Below are positions 1-5,917 of a DNA stretch of 7,116 nucleotides, piece after piece. Under the pieces are notes generated by a model. The model was not told the origin of the DNA. It did no database searches and was given only the letters and a program-made list of their open reading frames with translations. The stretch's first letter is position 1. Each line of letters opens with the position of its first letter. Origin of the DNA: Syntrophomonadaceae bacterium (GTDB lineage: Bacteria; Bacillota; Dethiobacteria; DTU022); assembly GCA_007129055.1 (NCBI GenBank), contig SKWE01000037.1:1-7116 (forward strand), read 5' to 3'. The position numbers were made by a program, and so were the translations under genes.

Positions 1-105
1 CTTAACCTGCAGCCGTCAGGTAAAAAAGCGATGGATGCCGGATCATTCTGCTGCGGTTACCGGGTTGAGGCAGGCCAGGTGCTTGCCGGGGAACCAGAAA
101 ATTGA
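1..105 (+). CDS. fmt: Methionyl-tRNA formyltransferase, C-terminal end (partial)
   Basis: The window opens inside a reading frame whose last 34 residues begin LNLQPSGKKAMDAGSF and stop at TGA 103-105. The run LQPSGKKAM followed by a short tail with GYRVEAGQVL is typical of the end of the Fmt C-terminal domain, which contacts initiator tRNA. Fmt formylates Met-tRNA(fMet) using 10-formyl-tetrahydrofolate in the cytoplasm. The stop overlaps the TTG start of rsmB (shared bases 102-105), so the two are probably co-transcribed and translationally coupled. The fmt-rsmB order is common in Bacillota and supports the call. The catalytic N-terminal domain lies upstream of the window, so the identification rests on this short tail plus context. 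Confidence 0.8.
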   Translation, partial: LNLQPSGKKAMDAGSFCCGYRVEAGQVLAGEPEN

Positions 106-1466
106 GCGGTAAAAAGATTATCCCTAAAAATGCCCGTGAATCAGCCCTGCAGGCTCTGCTCAGGTATGAATGTGATAGCGCGTACCTGAACCTGGCCCTG
201 CCACCGCTGTTGAAAAAGCTGTCTCTGGAAGACAGGGCACTTGCAATCCAGCTTGCAGCAGGAACAATTCAACGGCTTAACACCCTTGACTGGGCCCTGT
301 CCATTCACCTGGATAAAGATCTGGACAGTTTAACTCCTTCAATCAGAAATATATTACGCCTTGGCCTGTACCAGTTTTTTTACCTGCAGCGTATTCCAGA
401 TTATGCCGTGGTTGACGAGGCAGTGCGGTTGGCTCACCGCTACGGGCATCGCGGCACAGCCGGCCTCGTAAATGCCCTTTTAAGAAAACTTGCCGGGCAG
501 TTCAATAACTTACCCTGGCCTGATAAAGAGAATAACCCGGTAGACTATTTAGCCTTAACGGAAAGCTTTCCGCGTTGGATTATCAAAAGAATCCTGAGCG
601 ATTTTAGCTTCCCGGAAGCGGCGCAGTGGTGTGCTGCAAACAACAGGAAACCACATCTTTCCATCAGGCCGAATAAGCTTAGAATTAGTCCCGCCGGGCT
701 TGCTGAAAAGTTAGGGCATGAAGGGTATTCTATTTTAGAGAAAACAGGATCAGTGCCTGGCTTAATATATCTTGCTCCCGGTCAGAACCCCGCAGTATCG
801 GACTCTTTCAGGGAAGGGCTATTTACAATCCAGGGTGAAAGTTCAGCCCTGGTGCCACCCCTTTTAGAACCGCAGCCGGGAGATACGCTGGTTGATCTTT
901 GCAGCGCGCCGGGGGGAAAAACCACCCACCTGGCAGAGCTGATTGAAGACCGCGGCACGGTGTATGCAGTTGAGCTTAGCTCTAACCGCCTGGAACTGGT
1001 TAAAAAAGCAGCCGCGCGAATGGGCCTTGAAAGCATAGTCCCGCTTCAGGCCGACGGCACAGCCATTGATAAAAGTAATCTTACCCCCCCGGATGCAGTC
1101 CTGGTAGATGCGCCGTGTTCGGGATTGGGAGTTATCAGGCGTCTTCCCGAAATAAAGTGGCGCAGGCAGGAGAGCGATCTGCCCGGGCTGCAGAAAAAAC
1201 AGCTGCAGCTGCTTAATGCAGCAACCCGTATACTCCCACCCGGGGGCAAACTGCTCTATTCTGTTTGTACCACCATGCGGGAAGAAACAGGTGAAGTGCT
1301 GGAATCTTTCTCGGCCGCCAATAGCAACTTTGTCCTGCAGGATATATTACCCCTGCTGCCGCCAGTGGTGCAGGAAAAGCAGGATCAAGAGAAAGGGATC
1401 TACCTGTATCCCCACCGCCACAACCTTGATGGCTTTTTTATTGCCCTCTGGCGCAAAAAAGGGTAA
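102..1466 (+). CDS. rsmB: 16S rRNA (cytosine-967-C5)-methyltransferase RsmB
   Basis: This 454-residue protein is about the usual RsmB length. Residues about 10-130 form the NusB-like RNA-binding domain (the helical run around YAVVDEAVRLAHRYG, 101-115). The rest is a Rossmann-type SAM methyltransferase of the NOL1/NOP2/Sun family. Visible motifs are FTIQGESSALV (241-251), the SAM loop VDLCSAPGGKTTHLAE (264-279), DAPCSG with Cys339 (336-341), and YSVCT with Cys389 (386-390). The two cysteines fit the family mechanism: the motif VI Cys attacks C6 of cytosine and the motif IV Cys releases the product. The known reaction is m5C967 formation in 16S rRNA. The start is TTG at 102, because the frame has no ATG until residue 307. 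It overlaps the fmt stop by 4 bp, with a modest GGGGA upstream. Motif VI is followed by TMREETGE rather than the usual PEEN-type sequence. rlmN, often the next gene in Bacillota, is absent. Confidence 0.96.
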   Translation: MSGKKIIPKNARESALQALLRYECDSAYLNLALPPLLKKLSLEDRALAIQLAAGTIQRLNTLDWALSIHLDKDLDSLTPSIRNILRLGLYQFFYLQRIPDYAVVDEAVRLAHRYGHRGTAGLVNALLRKLAGQFNNLPWPDKENNPVDYLALTESFPRWIIKRILSDFSFPEAAQWCAANNRKPHLSIRPNKLRISPAGLAEKLGHEGYSILEKTGSVPGLIYLAPGQNPAVSDSFREGLFTIQGESSALVPPLLEPQPGDTLVDLCSAPGGKTTHLAELIEDRGTVYAVELSSNRLELVKKAAARMGLESIVPLQADGTAIDKSNLTPPDAVLVDAPCSGLGVIRRLPEIKWRRQESDLPGLQKKQLQLLNAATRILPPGGKLLYSVCTTMREETGEVLESFSAANSNFVLQDILPLLPPVVQEKQDQEKGIYLYPHRHNLDGFFIALWRKKG

Positions 1467-1469
1467 ATC

Positions 1470-1498
1470 TTGCCTCCGAAGGGCCTATTTGCTATACT
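1470..1498 (+). promoter_or_regulatory. Sigma-A-type promoter upstream of prpC-prkC-rsgA-rpe
   Basis: TTGCCT (1470-1475, 4 of 6 matches to TTGACA) is followed after exactly 17 bp by TATACT (1493-1498, 5 of 6 to TATAAT). The -10 box carries an upstream TG at 1490-1491, giving the extended form TGnTATACT. Transcription would start near 1504-1506, leaving a leader of about 60 nt before prpC. The site lies just after the rsmB stop, and no terminator hairpin is visible in the gap. Read-through from fmt-rsmB is therefore also likely, and this would be an internal promoter. The assignment rests on consensus match only. Confidence 0.65.
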
Positions 1499-1512
1499 GA
1501 ACGTGGAAAATG

Positions 1513-1538
1513 CAATAAATATATTCCAATAAATTTAT
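1513..1538. repeat. 12-bp direct repeat in the prpC leader
   Basis: CAATAAATATAT (1513-1524) and CAATAAATTTAT (1527-1538) match at 11 of 12 positions with a 14-bp period. They lie within an A+T-rich leader immediately downstream of the predicted start site. The position would suit an operator or leader element. It could also be chance similarity in low-complexity sequence, and I recognise no known regulator site. Confidence 0.4.
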
Positions 1539-1550
1539 GTTTTTATATAC

Positions 1551-1556
1551 GGGGGT
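1551..1556 (+). promoter_or_regulatory. Ribosome binding site deciding the TTG start of prpC
   Basis: GGGGGT ends 9 nt before the TTG at 1566. It is G-rich rather than a canonical AGGAGG. It is the only purine-rich candidate in the leader, and no in-frame ATG occurs before the conserved DGMGG motif. Confidence 0.5.
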
Positions 1557-1565
1557 CAATAACTG

Positions 1566-2315
1566 TTGCATGTTACAGGAGTAACCAACAAGGGTAAAGA
1601 ACGTTCCAGGAACGAGGACAGCTGCTATGCAGTACAGGATTCAGATCTTGCGCTCCTGGTTGTTGCAGATGGGATGGGTGGCCACCAGGCTGGAAATGTG
1701 GCCAGCGAAATTGCTGTATCTACAGCAGAAAAATATTGGGAAAGTATTAACCGCGACAAACCGCTCAGTGACCGGGAAGCGAAGGACCTGGTAAAAGATT
1801 TAATCATAGAGGCTAACCAGTCAGTTATTTCTGAAGCAGATAATTCATTTGACAAACGCGGTATGGGAACTACATTAACTGTCGGTCTGCTCAGCGGTAA
1901 CCGCCTAACAATCGGGCATATAGGAGACAGCCGGGCTTACCTGGTTAATAGTGATCGGATAGAGCTTTTAACGAGAGACCATTCCCTGTTGGAACAGCTA
2001 ATTGAATCGGGCCAGGTTAGGCCCGAAGAAGCGAAAAATCACCCCAAGCGTCATGTTCTTACACGGGCCCTTGGTGCATCTTCCGAGCTGCAGATAGATA
2101 TTATTGATTATGATATCGAACCGGGTTCAGCCCTATTGCTTTGTACAGACGGTCTTACCAACCTGGTTGAAGATCATGAAATCCTTACCGTTGTAACCGG
2201 ACAGAAAGACCCTCAGCTTCAGGCAGAATCGCTGATAGCGCTGGCCAATGCCAGGGGAGGACATGATAATATCACGGTTGTAATTGCAGCGGACATAGGG
2301 GGTCAACAAGGATAA
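1566..2315 (+). CDS. prpC: PPM/PP2C-family Ser/Thr protein phosphatase (PrpC/Stp type)
   Basis: This 249-residue single-domain protein is close to the usual size of PrpC/Stp. It carries the full set of bacterial PP2C motifs: RSRNED (13-18), VADGMGGHQAG (33-43), GMGTTLT (99-105), IGHIGDSRAY (116-125), LTRDHSL (135-141), LCTDGL (192-197) and GGHDNIT (231-237). Asp18, Asp35, Asp195 and Asp234 are the expected ligands of the Mn2+/Mg2+ centre. It has no membrane segment, so it is presumably cytosolic. The family removes phosphate from Ser/Thr residues of PrkC and its substrates, and the kinase gene follows directly with a 1-bp overlap (TAATG), indicating paired expression. The TTG start is supported because the next Met is residue 37, inside a catalytic motif, and residues 4-18 (TGVTNKG..RNED) are normal family N-terminus. 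Nothing is missing from the active site. Confidence 0.95.
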   Translation: MHVTGVTNKGKERSRNEDSCYAVQDSDLALLVVADGMGGHQAGNVASEIAVSTAEKYWESINRDKPLSDREAKDLVKDLIIEANQSVISEADNSFDKRGMGTTLTVGLLSGNRLTIGHIGDSRAYLVNSDRIELLTRDHSLLEQLIESGQVRPEEAKNHPKRHVLTRALGASSELQIDIIDYDIEPGSALLLCTDGLTNLVEDHEILTVVTGQKDPQLQAESLIALANARGGHDNITVVIAADIGGQQG

Positions 2316-3955
2316 TGATTGGCAAAATATTGGCAGAACGTTATGAACTGATAGAAAAAGTAGCTGAAGGCGGTATGGCCCGGGTTTACCGTGGTCGTGA
2401 TTTGCTGCTTAAAAGAACTGTTGCAGTTAAAGTGCTTAAAGATCAAATGACCGGTGATGCCGGATTCATACGTCGTTTTGAACGCGAAGCGCAATCAGCA
2501 GCTGCCCTTTCACACCCGCACATAGTCAACATCTACGATGTGGGAGAAAAGGAAGGCACTTACTTCATGGTAATGGAATACGTGGATGGGAAAAATCTAA
2601 AAGAATACATCAGGGAAAAGGGCAGACTTTCCGCTCACGAAGCTATAAGGATTGCCCGCCAGATAGCTGAAGCGCTGGCTGAGGCCCATAAAGCGGGCGT
2701 TGTCCATCGTGATATCAAACCGCAAAACATCCTGTTTTCACGCGAGGGCAAGGTAAAGGTAACAGATTTTGGAATTGCCATAGCCGGGGACGGTGTTACT
2801 GTTACTGCAGGCGATCAAATAATCGGGTCGGTTCAATACATATCGCCGGAGCAGGCCCGCGGTGATGTGGCCGGAAAACAATCCGACCTATATTCACTGG
2901 GTATTGTACTCTATGAGATGGTTACCGGTAAAGTTCCTTTTGACGGCGAAAGCCCCGTTGCAGTGGCAATGAAGCATATCCAGGAGCAGATTGTTCCACC
3001 GCGGCGCCTGGTAGAAGATCTGCCCAATGCGCTCGACCAGATAATCCTGAAATCGGTACAAAAAGATTCTGCCGAACGCTACATGACCGCTGAAGAGTTT
3101 TTGGAAGACCTCTTTTATGCTGAAGAAAAGGGTGAGCCAAGGATCAATCCCTCACGTTCTTCTAACATTGTTGGCGATGAGGAAGATGATGACCATATTT
3201 TAAGACCGGTTAGAACCATAGAGGATGAACCGAAACGAGTTGTCATACCACACAGGGCCCGGAAAATTATTCTGCGTCTTTTCCTGTTTTTGCTTATACC
3301 GGCCGCTCTGGTCGGCACAGGAATATTCTTCTTAAGCAGCTATGTCTTTGTTCCCGACATTGAAGTGCCCGATGTAACTGATATGAGCCAGAGTGAAGCT
3401 TCAGCAGCGCTGAGGGAGGAAGGCTTGATGCCAAACTCTGATATATCGTATATTTATCACGATGAAATTGCAGTTGGCAATGTAGTCAGAACTGACCCCC
3501 CGGCCGGGAGAATAGTAAAACAGGATAGGGCGATTGATCTCTTTGTAAGCAAGGGGCCGGAATTTATCGTAACCCCCGATCTTATCGGACGAACCGAGAG
3601 GGAAGCCCAGGTACTGCTTCAGGGGCTTGACCTGAACATGATTATAGAGCGAGATTTTAACGAGGATGTCCCCGAAGGAGAGATATACCGTCAGCAGCCT
3701 GGTGAATCATTCAAAATATCCCCCGGCGATACAGTTGTTGTCTATGTCAGTCAGGGCAGGGGCCCATTTCTCCTGGCCGACCTGGTCGGCTATTCCGAGC
3801 AGGTGGCGCTTGAATACCTGGAAGAAAATGAATTAAGACCAGTGTTGCGTAAACGTTTTACCATCGGTTCTGCCGGACATGTTATAGAGCAGGCGCCAGA
3901 ACCCGGCACCGAAGTCAGGCCGGGTCAGTCTATTGAGATTTGGGTAGGAGAATAG
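2315..3955 (+). CDS. prkC: PASTA-domain membrane Ser/Thr protein kinase (PrkC/Stk type)
   Basis: The protein has 546 residues. An N-terminal Hanks-type kinase domain spans about 10-268: glycine loop AEGGMARVY (17-25), ATP lysine K39, helix-C glutamate E58, HRDIKPQN with D133 (131-138), DFG (151-153), activation loop with T162 and T164, GSVQYISPEQ (171-180), and D191 in the SDLYSLG segment. Next come a juxtamembrane linker with an acidic patch (EEDDD, 289-293), one membrane helix (about 319-344), and three extracellular PASTA repeats (about 348-414, 418-480, 485-545). Such kinases bind peptidoglycan or muropeptides outside and phosphorylate cytosolic proteins in cell-wall, division and translation control. 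The first glycine of the nucleotide loop is replaced by Ala17, and the third PASTA repeat lacks the usual initial VPD. Bacillus subtilis PrkC is longer (about 648 residues). The ATG start overlaps the prpC stop by one base. Confidence 0.97.
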   Translation: MIGKILAERYELIEKVAEGGMARVYRGRDLLLKRTVAVKVLKDQMTGDAGFIRRFEREAQSAAALSHPHIVNIYDVGEKEGTYFMVMEYVDGKNLKEYIREKGRLSAHEAIRIARQIAEALAEAHKAGVVHRDIKPQNILFSREGKVKVTDFGIAIAGDGVTVTAGDQIIGSVQYISPEQARGDVAGKQSDLYSLGIVLYEMVTGKVPFDGESPVAVAMKHIQEQIVPPRRLVEDLPNALDQIILKSVQKDSAERYMTAEEFLEDLFYAEEKGEPRINPSRSSNIVGDEEDDDHILRPVRTIEDEPKRVVIPHRARKIILRLFLFLLIPAALVGTGIFFLSSYVFVPDIEVPDVTDMSQSEASAALREEGLMPNSDISYIYHDEIAVGNVVRTDPPAGRIVKQDRAIDLFVSKGPEFIVTPDLIGRTEREAQVLLQGLDLNMIIERDFNEDVPEGEIYRQQPGESFKISPGDTVVVYVSQGRGPFLLADLVGYSEQVALEYLEENELRPVLRKRFTIGSAGHVIEQAPEPGTEVRPGQSIEIWVGE

Positions 3956-3960
3956 GGAGG
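3955..3960 (+). promoter_or_regulatory. Ribosome binding site deciding the TTG start of rsgA
   Basis: GGGAGG begins at the last base of the prkC stop and lies 6 nt before TTG 3967. This is a near-ideal SD and spacing. The next in-frame Met is residue 40, inside the OB-fold domain. Confidence 0.8.
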
Positions 3961-3966
3961 TTTTGA

Positions 3967-4857
3967 TTGCATAAAGGGAAAGTTATCAGGGCGGCAGGAG
4001 GTTTTTTTTCCGTATGCGATGAGGCGGGAAAGGAATACTTTTGCCAGGCCAGGGGTGCTTTGAAAAAAGGCAGCGAAGCATTAATGGTAGGTGATAATGT
4101 TGTTTTTAAACCCCTTGAACAGGTTTCCGGCGACGGAACGGATGAGGCTATAATTGAAAAGCGGCTTCCCCGCTTCAATCGCCTCGGGCGGCCACCGGTG
4201 GCTAACATAAACCAGCTGGTAGTGGTCATGTCTTTAAAGGATCCGGAATGCGACTGGCAGCTCGTGAACCGTATGCTTGTCCAGGCGGAGAAAGAAGAGA
4301 TGACCGCTTTTTTATGCTTGAACAAGGCAGACCTGGTAACGGACCGGGAAATTGAGGATGTAAAACAAAAATCAGACCCCTTTCCCTATCAAATAATTTG
4401 CAGCAGTACCGTAACCAGGATGGGGATAGATGAAATAGCAGGGCGTTTAAAAGATTGCACTTCTGTTTTTGCCGGCCCCTCCGGCGTAGGAAAATCTTCC
4501 CTGCTTAATGCGATACAACCGGGACTATCGCTTCAAACCGGGGATGTAAGTGAAAGAATCAAGCGGGGCAGGCACACAACCCGTCTTGCTGAACTGCTGC
4601 CCCTGCACAGCGGTGGCAAAGTTGTTGATACTCCCGGTTTCAGCAGGCTTAATTTTTCGGCAATGGATGAAAATGAACTGGCCCGGTTTTTCCCCGACTT
4701 TGAAAACCTGCGCGGAAAGTGTAATTTCCGCAACTGCAGGCATACCGGTGAACCTGGCTGTGCAGTAGAACAGGAAGTTGGAAAAAGTATAAACCCCATG
4801 CGTTATGAACATTACAGGTTGTTTTTAGATGAAATAAGCAAACAGGAGGCTTATTAA
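3967..4857 (+). CDS. rsgA: Ribosome small-subunit-dependent GTPase RsgA (YjeQ/CpgA)
   Basis: This 296-residue protein is essentially the length of Bacillus CpgA. An N-terminal OB-fold (about 1-80, ending RPPVANINQ) is followed by a circularly permuted GTPase domain, in which G4 NKAD (119-122) comes before G1 GPSGVGKSS (170-178), G2 GRHTT (201-205) and G3 DTPG (221-224). The C-terminal zinc knuckle has Cys252, Cys257, His259 and Cys265. The G4-G1-G3 order is diagnostic of the family. RsgA is a late 30S-assembly factor that checks the decoding centre and is released on GTP hydrolysis. It sits 11 bp after prkC; in Bacillus the orthologue is phosphorylated by PrkC and dephosphorylated by PrpC, so the cluster may place a substrate beside its kinase and phosphatase. 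That link is inference here. Confidence 0.97.
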   Translation: MHKGKVIRAAGGFFSVCDEAGKEYFCQARGALKKGSEALMVGDNVVFKPLEQVSGDGTDEAIIEKRLPRFNRLGRPPVANINQLVVVMSLKDPECDWQLVNRMLVQAEKEEMTAFLCLNKADLVTDREIEDVKQKSDPFPYQIICSSTVTRMGIDEIAGRLKDCTSVFAGPSGVGKSSLLNAIQPGLSLQTGDVSERIKRGRHTTRLAELLPLHSGGKVVDTPGFSRLNFSAMDENELARFFPDFENLRGKCNFRNCRHTGEPGCAVEQEVGKSINPMRYEHYRLFLDEISKQEAY

Positions 4858-4858
4858 T

Positions 4859-5509
4859 ATGGCAGTAAAGGTAGCTCCATCGCTGCTTTCCGCTGATTTC
4901 AGTGATCTGGGCCGGGAAGTGAAAAGAATTGAGGAAAACGGGGCAGACTGGGCTCACCTGGATGTGATGGACGGACATTTTGTGCCATCCATTACTATCG
5001 GGCCGGTGGTAGTGAAATCGCTGCGTTCCCGGACTGGTCTTTTCATGGATGCCCACTTGATGGTCAGCGAGCCGGAAAACCACATAGAGCAATTTATCAA
5101 GGCTGGTGTAAACCTGTTGACTATCCAGGCCGAAGCCACGGCTCATTTAGACCGGGCTTTACGAAAAATAAAAGAGAACGGCGCCCTGGCCGGAGTTGCC
5201 CTTAATCCTGCCACGCCTGCTTCAGTGCTGGAATATGTATGGCCCCTCCTGGACCTGGTGCTGGTGATGAGTGTTAATCCCGGTGCCGGCGGGCAGGCTT
5301 TTATACCTGCTGTCCTGCCAAAAATTCGTTACATAGCAGAACAGGTTAAAGAAAAAAATTTGGAGGTCGAAATAGAAGTAGATGGAGGAGTGAACAGGGA
5401 AACGGCACCTGAAATAGTTAAAGCGGGCGCAACAGTGCTGGTTGCCGGCTCAGCAGTATTTGGCGACAAAGATGGTATGACTTTAATTGGCGAGTTGAAA
5501 AATCTTTAA
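4859..5509 (+). CDS. rpe: Ribulose-phosphate 3-epimerase
   Basis: This 216-residue TIM-barrel protein is of normal family length. It starts with APSLLSADFSDLG (6-18), followed by HLDVMDGHFVPSITIGP (33-49), DAHLMV (64-69), NPGAGGQAFIP (140-150), EVDGGVN (173-179) and VAGSAVF (195-201). Metal ligands His33, Asp35, His66 and Asp175 are present; Asp35 and Asp175 are the acid-base pair. It interconverts ribulose-5-P and xylulose-5-P in the cytosolic pentose phosphate pathway. Two positions differ from the common pattern: Ala in NPGAGGQ where Phe is usual, and Gln90 (TIQAEA) where His is usual. The ATG start has an ideal AGGAGG (4844-4849) 9 nt upstream, inside the rsgA 3' end, so the two genes are coupled. 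No terminator follows. The rib promoter straddles the end of this gene. Confidence 0.96.
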   Translation: MAVKVAPSLLSADFSDLGREVKRIEENGADWAHLDVMDGHFVPSITIGPVVVKSLRSRTGLFMDAHLMVSEPENHIEQFIKAGVNLLTIQAEATAHLDRALRKIKENGALAGVALNPATPASVLEYVWPLLDLVLVMSVNPGAGGQAFIPAVLPKIRYIAEQVKEKNLEVEIEVDGGVNRETAPEIVKAGATVLVAGSAVFGDKDGMTLIGELKNL

Positions 5510-5522
5510 AATATGCTATAAT
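5495..5522 (+). promoter_or_regulatory. Strong sigma-A promoter of the riboflavin operon, overlapping the rpe 3' end
   Basis: TTGAAA (5495-5500, 5 of 6 matches) is followed after a 16-bp spacer by a perfect TATAAT (5517-5522). TG at 5514-5515 gives an extended -10. Transcription should start near 5529, a few bases before the first helix of the FMN aptamer, which is where a riboswitch promoter is expected. The -35 box lies in the last codons of rpe and the -10 box just past its stop. Confidence 0.8.
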
Positions 5523-5533
5523 TCTAATTAACC

Positions 5534-5682
5534 GATATCTTCAGGGTCTGGTGAGAAGGTTAAGCCTTCAATTCCGAACCGGCGGTAATGTTTCAACCTT
5601 ATGGAAGAAGCAAAGCCCGCGAGCCAAAAGCTGATCCGGTGCAATTCCGGAGCCGACAGTATAGTCTGGAAGGGAGAAGATG
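5534..5682 (+). promoter_or_regulatory. FMN riboswitch (RFN element)
   Basis: Conserved RFN blocks occur in order: ATCTTCAGGG (5537-5546), ACCGGCGGTA (5578-5587), AGCCCGCGAGCC (5614-5625), GATCCGGTGCAATTCCGG (5633-5650), AGCCGACAGTATAGTCTGG (5651-5669) and GGGAGAAGATG (5672-5682). Helix P1 closes by ATCTTC (5537-5542) with GAAGAT (5676-5681). The variable P3 stem can form from TGTTTC (5589-5594) and GAAGCA (5607-5612). The element binds FMN and, in this family, represses riboflavin genes when FMN is plentiful. An additional hairpin GAAGG/CCTTC (5555-5559 with 5565-5569) lengthens the P2 arm. The strong promoter just upstream, the terminator just downstream and ribD-ribE after it make a transcription-attenuation switch the natural reading. 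Confidence 0.97.
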
Positions 5683-5717
5683 CGGTGCAAAAAAGGCCTG
5701 TTTCCTTAAAGACCCTG
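5542..5717 (+). promoter_or_regulatory. Predicted antiterminator pairing of the FMN switch
   Basis: CAGGGTCT (5542-5549), in the 5' part of the aptamer, is a perfect 8-bp complement of AGACCCTG (5710-5717), the 5' arm of the terminator. Forming this long-range helix would break both P1/P2 and the terminator hairpin. This is the expected ON state without FMN. The B. subtilis ribD leader uses the same logic, with its 5' aptamer GGGGC segment complementary to its terminator arm. The complementarity is seen directly; the switching is inferred. Confidence 0.7.
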
Positions 5718-5742
5718 CAGCTGCCTTGCTCGTGGGGTTTTT
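5708..5742 (+). terminator. Intrinsic terminator of the FMN riboswitch
   Basis: ACCCTGC (5712-5718) pairs with GTGGGGT (5732-5738), with two G-U pairs, around a 13-nt loop. The lower stem extends through AAAG (5708-5711) against the T tract (5738-5742). The T run TTTTTC follows the G-rich arm. It lies about 26 nt after the aptamer, as expected for an FMN-dependent attenuator. It is also the first terminator visible downstream of rpe, so it could stop read-through from the prpC-rpe operon. Confidence 0.7.
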
Positions 5743-5845
5743 CATTTATAAAAACCTGGATAAACTCCAACCTGTTTTTATAGCGGTTGGTTGCATTATC
5801 GGAGCGGTTAATTATTACATGCTAAATTCTACTTGGTATTATTAA
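5726..5845 (+). CDS. Doubtful small membrane-type reading frame in the rib leader
   Basis: From a possible TTG at 5726 (or GTG at 5732) an open frame of about 39 codons runs to TAA 5843-5845. Its peptide has a hydrophobic start (LLVGFFIY), a polar stretch (KNLDKLQP) and a membrane-helix-like segment (VFIAVGCIIGAVNYYML). The two-hydrophobic-segment pattern loosely recalls small membrane proteins such as AtpZ/AtpI, but I do not claim homology. Against a real gene: no SD precedes either start, the start overlaps the terminator hairpin, and there is no ATG before the last eight residues. It may be chance or a decayed remnant. The frame continues open upstream through the riboswitch, which is not coding. 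Confidence 0.15.
   Translation: MLVGFFIYKNLDKLQPVFIAVGCIIGAVNYYMLNSTWYY
5747..5782. repeat. Inverted repeat (9-bp perfect arms) after the terminator
   Basis: TATAAAAAC (5747-5755) and GTTTTTATA (5774-5782) are perfect inverted arms around an 18-nt spacer. Within the spacer TGG (5757-5759) and CCA (5767-5769) can also pair. The left arm overlaps an alternative hairpin, GGTTTTT (5736-5742) with AAAAACC (5750-5756), which would use the terminator's 3' arm and T tract. The function is unknown. Confidence 0.55.
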
Positions 5846-5917
5846 AAGGATTTGTGCTGTTTTAGCAGAAATAAGTTCTGAAAATAACATGGTATTGTTA
5901 CCTATTATTTATTTGGC

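Noticed and set aside
1216..1500. 94-codon + strand frame overlapping the rsmB 3' end
   Set aside because: It is an alternate frame of rsmB through conserved motif VI, with no SD and no recognisable domain. Its end covers the predicted prpC promoter.
4525..5146. Several antisense open frames of 61-165 codons across rsgA and rpe
   Set aside because: They lie opposite clearly conserved genes, have no homology-like motifs, and overlap each other in different frames. They are shadows of biased codon use.
5680..5709. Nine-codon leader peptide ATG 5680 to TAA 5709 (MRCKKGLFP) after GGGAG
   Set aside because: GGGAGAAGATG is a conserved block of the RFN aptamer, so SD and ATG are explained by the riboswitch. 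The spacing of 3 nt is too short and the peptide shows no attenuation-type codon run.
5588..5725. Upstream part of the open frame 5588-5845, beginning at an ATG inside the aptamer
   Set aside because: The first about 46 codons are conserved FMN riboswitch RNA, so coding potential there is incidental. Only the part after the terminator was kept, as a doubtful candidate.
5852..5898. Possible second promoter before ribD (TTGTGC and TATTGT)
   Set aside because: The spacing between the boxes is far from 16-18 bp and the -10 match is weak. It does not meet the standard of the two accepted promoters.
5881..5909. Imperfect inverted repeat around GGTATTGTTACC
   Set aside because: Only a 4-bp core pairs, and the flanks need mismatches in A+T-rich sequence. 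It is not distinguishable from chance.
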